Below, one piece after another: positions 4,745-5,772 of a stretch of 5,772 bases of DNA. The translations under genes and the position numbers were made by a program. Location: NCBI GenBank assembly GCA_003525045.1, contig DQGF01000319.1, forward strand, positions 519-6,290, read 5' to 3'. The notes beneath the pieces were generated by a model that saw only the letters and a list, made by a program, of their open reading frames with translations, made no database searches and was not told where the DNA came from. Within the stretch, counting starts at the first letter, position 1. Each line of letters starts with the position of its first letter. The DNA comes from Pseudomonas sp. GTDB taxonomy: Bacteria > Pseudomonadota > Gammaproteobacteria > Pseudomonadales > Pseudomonadaceae.

Positions 4745-5772
4745 ACGGTTTTTTCACCGGCATGCCCCCAGCCCGGGACTGGTTCTACGGTGTGCGCACG
4801 TTCGCGGCATCGATGATCGCGTTGTACATCGCCATGCTCATGCAAATGCCCCGTCCTTATTGGGCAATGGCCACGGTCTACATCGTTTCCAGTCCGTTTG
4901 TCGGGCCCACCAGTTCCAAGGCGCTTTACCGCGCTGTCGGCACCCTGCTTGGCGCCGCCGCCGCGGTTTTTTTCGTGCCGATGTTTGTCCAGAGTCCTTA
5001 TATGTTGGTGGTAGTCATTGCGCTGTGGACCGGGACATTGCTGTTTTTGTCCCTGCATCTGCGCACCGCCAACAGTTACGCGCTGATGCTCGCGGGTTAC
5101 ACCTTGCCATTGATTGCTTTGCCAGTCGTGGATAACCCGCTGGCGGTATGGGACGTGGCTGAAGCGCGGACGGAAGAAATCTTCCTCGGTATCGCCGTCG
5201 CGGCAGTGGTGGGCGCGATGTTCTGGCCAAGGCGGCTGGCGCCGGTGTTCAACGATTCGGTGAGCAAATGGTTTACCGATGCCTCGACCTACAGCCTGCG
5301 ATTCCTCAGTCGCAGCGTGCAGCCGGACGAGGTCAGTGCGCTGCGCTCATCGATGGTCGCGACCTTCAATACCCTGGAATTGATGATCGGCCAGCTGCCC
5401 CATGAAGGCGCGCGTCCGCAAACCGTGCGCAACACCAAGGAGCTGCGCGGGCGCATGATTCACCTGTTGCCGGTGATTGACGCGCTCGACGACGCGCTCT
5501 ACGCCCTTGAACGACGTACGCCCGAGCTCGTGGCCAGGTTCGCGCCGTTGCTGACTGCAACCACCGAATGGCTGGACCACAAAGATGCCGATCTCGGCCG
5601 TTGGCAGGCACTGAGAAACCAGCTCGAAGCCCTGCAACCCTGCGCCGAAGCCTTGGCTGATCGCAAGCAGCTGCTGTTTTCCAATGCCCTTTATCGCCTC
5701 GGCGAGTGGATCGATTTGTGGCAGGACTGCCGCAGCCTGCAATACGCCATCCAGTGCGAAAGCCAGGACAGT
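4741..5772 (+). CDS. FUSC-family (fusaric acid resistance / AaeB-like) efflux protein, 3' end outside window
   Basis: 344 codons are present with no stop before the right edge; family members are ~650-750 aa, so about half is seen. The FUSC signature is clear: DWFYGVRTFAASMIALYIAM (13-32), PRPYWAMATVYIVSSPFVGP (37-56), SSKALYRAVGTLLGAAAA (58-75), then further hydrophobic segments to EEIFLGIAVAAVVGAMFWPR (~142-161), giving about six N-terminal membrane helices, followed by a soluble helical domain (~165-344, including LMIGQLPHEGARPQTVRNTKELRGRM). The start TTG 4741 overlaps the marR stop as TTGA, with GGTGG about 8 nt upstream; ATG 4762 (residue 8) is possible but lacks a site. These pumps export aromatic carboxylic acids such as fusaric or hydroxybenzoic acid, usually with a small DUF1656 protein and an HlyD-type fusion protein encoded next; both would lie beyond the window. 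Confidence 0.92.
   Translation, partial: MNGFFTGMPPARDWFYGVRTFAASMIALYIAMLMQMPRPYWAMATVYIVSSPFVGPTSSKALYRAVGTLLGAAAAVFFVPMFVQSPYMLVVVIALWTGTLLFLSLHLRTANSYALMLAGYTLPLIALPVVDNPLAVWDVAEARTEEIFLGIAVAAVVGAMFWPRRLAPVFNDSVSKWFTDASTYSLRFLSRSVQPDEVSALRSSMVATFNTLELMIGQLPHEGARPQTVRNTKELRGRMIHLLPVIDALDDALYALERRTPELVARFAPLLTATTEWLDHKDADLGRWQALRNQLEALQPCAEALADRKQLLFSNALYRLGEWIDLWQDCRSLQYAIQCESQDS

Noticed and set aside
5347..5742. Minus-strand open frame of 131 codons over the FUSC gene
   Set aside because: Antisense shadow of the soluble FUSC domain; no motif or ribosome site.
1..5772. CRISPR array, tRNA/rRNA gene, integrase or insertion sequence
   Set aside because: No regularly spaced repeats, cloverleaf, rRNA-like sequence, transposase or terminal inverted repeats of an IS were seen on reading both strands.

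Overview
The window reads as chromosomal DNA of a fluorescent-group Pseudomonas. The evidence is the high-GC codon use, the REP palindromes with the GTAGGAGC / GTGGGAGC...GCTTGC...GCG cores typical of that group, and protein families and gene pairs common there (orphan RHS core protein, slipin/NfeD pair, DUF2789 protein, MarR next to a FUSC transporter). The species assignment is an inference from recall, with no search behind it.

Layout. Positions 1-926 (minus strand) hold the N-terminal 308 codons of a stand-alone RHS-core protein that runs off the left edge. It carries the conserved core but no upstream RHS repeats, followed by a variable region ending in polyproline and polyserine. Positions 927-1199 are non-coding and rich in REP-type elements. 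Positions 1200-2491 (minus) form a tight two-gene operon: a short NfeD-family membrane protein, then a slipin (SPFH/band 7) 2 bp downstream. Positions 2492-2688 are a divergent promoter region. On the plus strand, 2689-3150 encodes a YbaK-type aminoacyl-tRNA deacylase. A strong 35-bp inverted repeat (paired REPs, BIME-like) occupies 3178-3264, and a small DUF2789 protein lies at 3315-3560.

Convergent to that gene, with only 3 bp between the stop codons, is a type II toxin-antitoxin pair on the minus strand: a ribbon-helix-helix antitoxin (3842-4120), then a RelE/ParE toxin (3564-3845) overlapping it by ATGA. Positions 4121-4288 form a second divergent control region, with an AT-rich palindrome on the toxin-antitoxin side and a GTTAG-N4-CTAAC operator on the other side. 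From 4289 the plus strand carries a MarR-family regulator (GTG start) whose stop overlaps the TTG start of a FUSC-type (fusaric acid resistance / aromatic acid efflux) inner-membrane transporter that runs off the right edge.

Functionally these are separate modules: a polymorphic-toxin-like RHS fragment, a membrane-microdomain pair, a translation quality-control enzyme, a toxin-antitoxin cassette, and the start of a MarR-controlled efflux operon. Every large open frame falls into a known family. I see no convincing wholly new system. The least explained parts are the C-terminal region of the RHS protein, the NfeD protein lacking its protease domain, and the placement of the toxin-antitoxin cassette.
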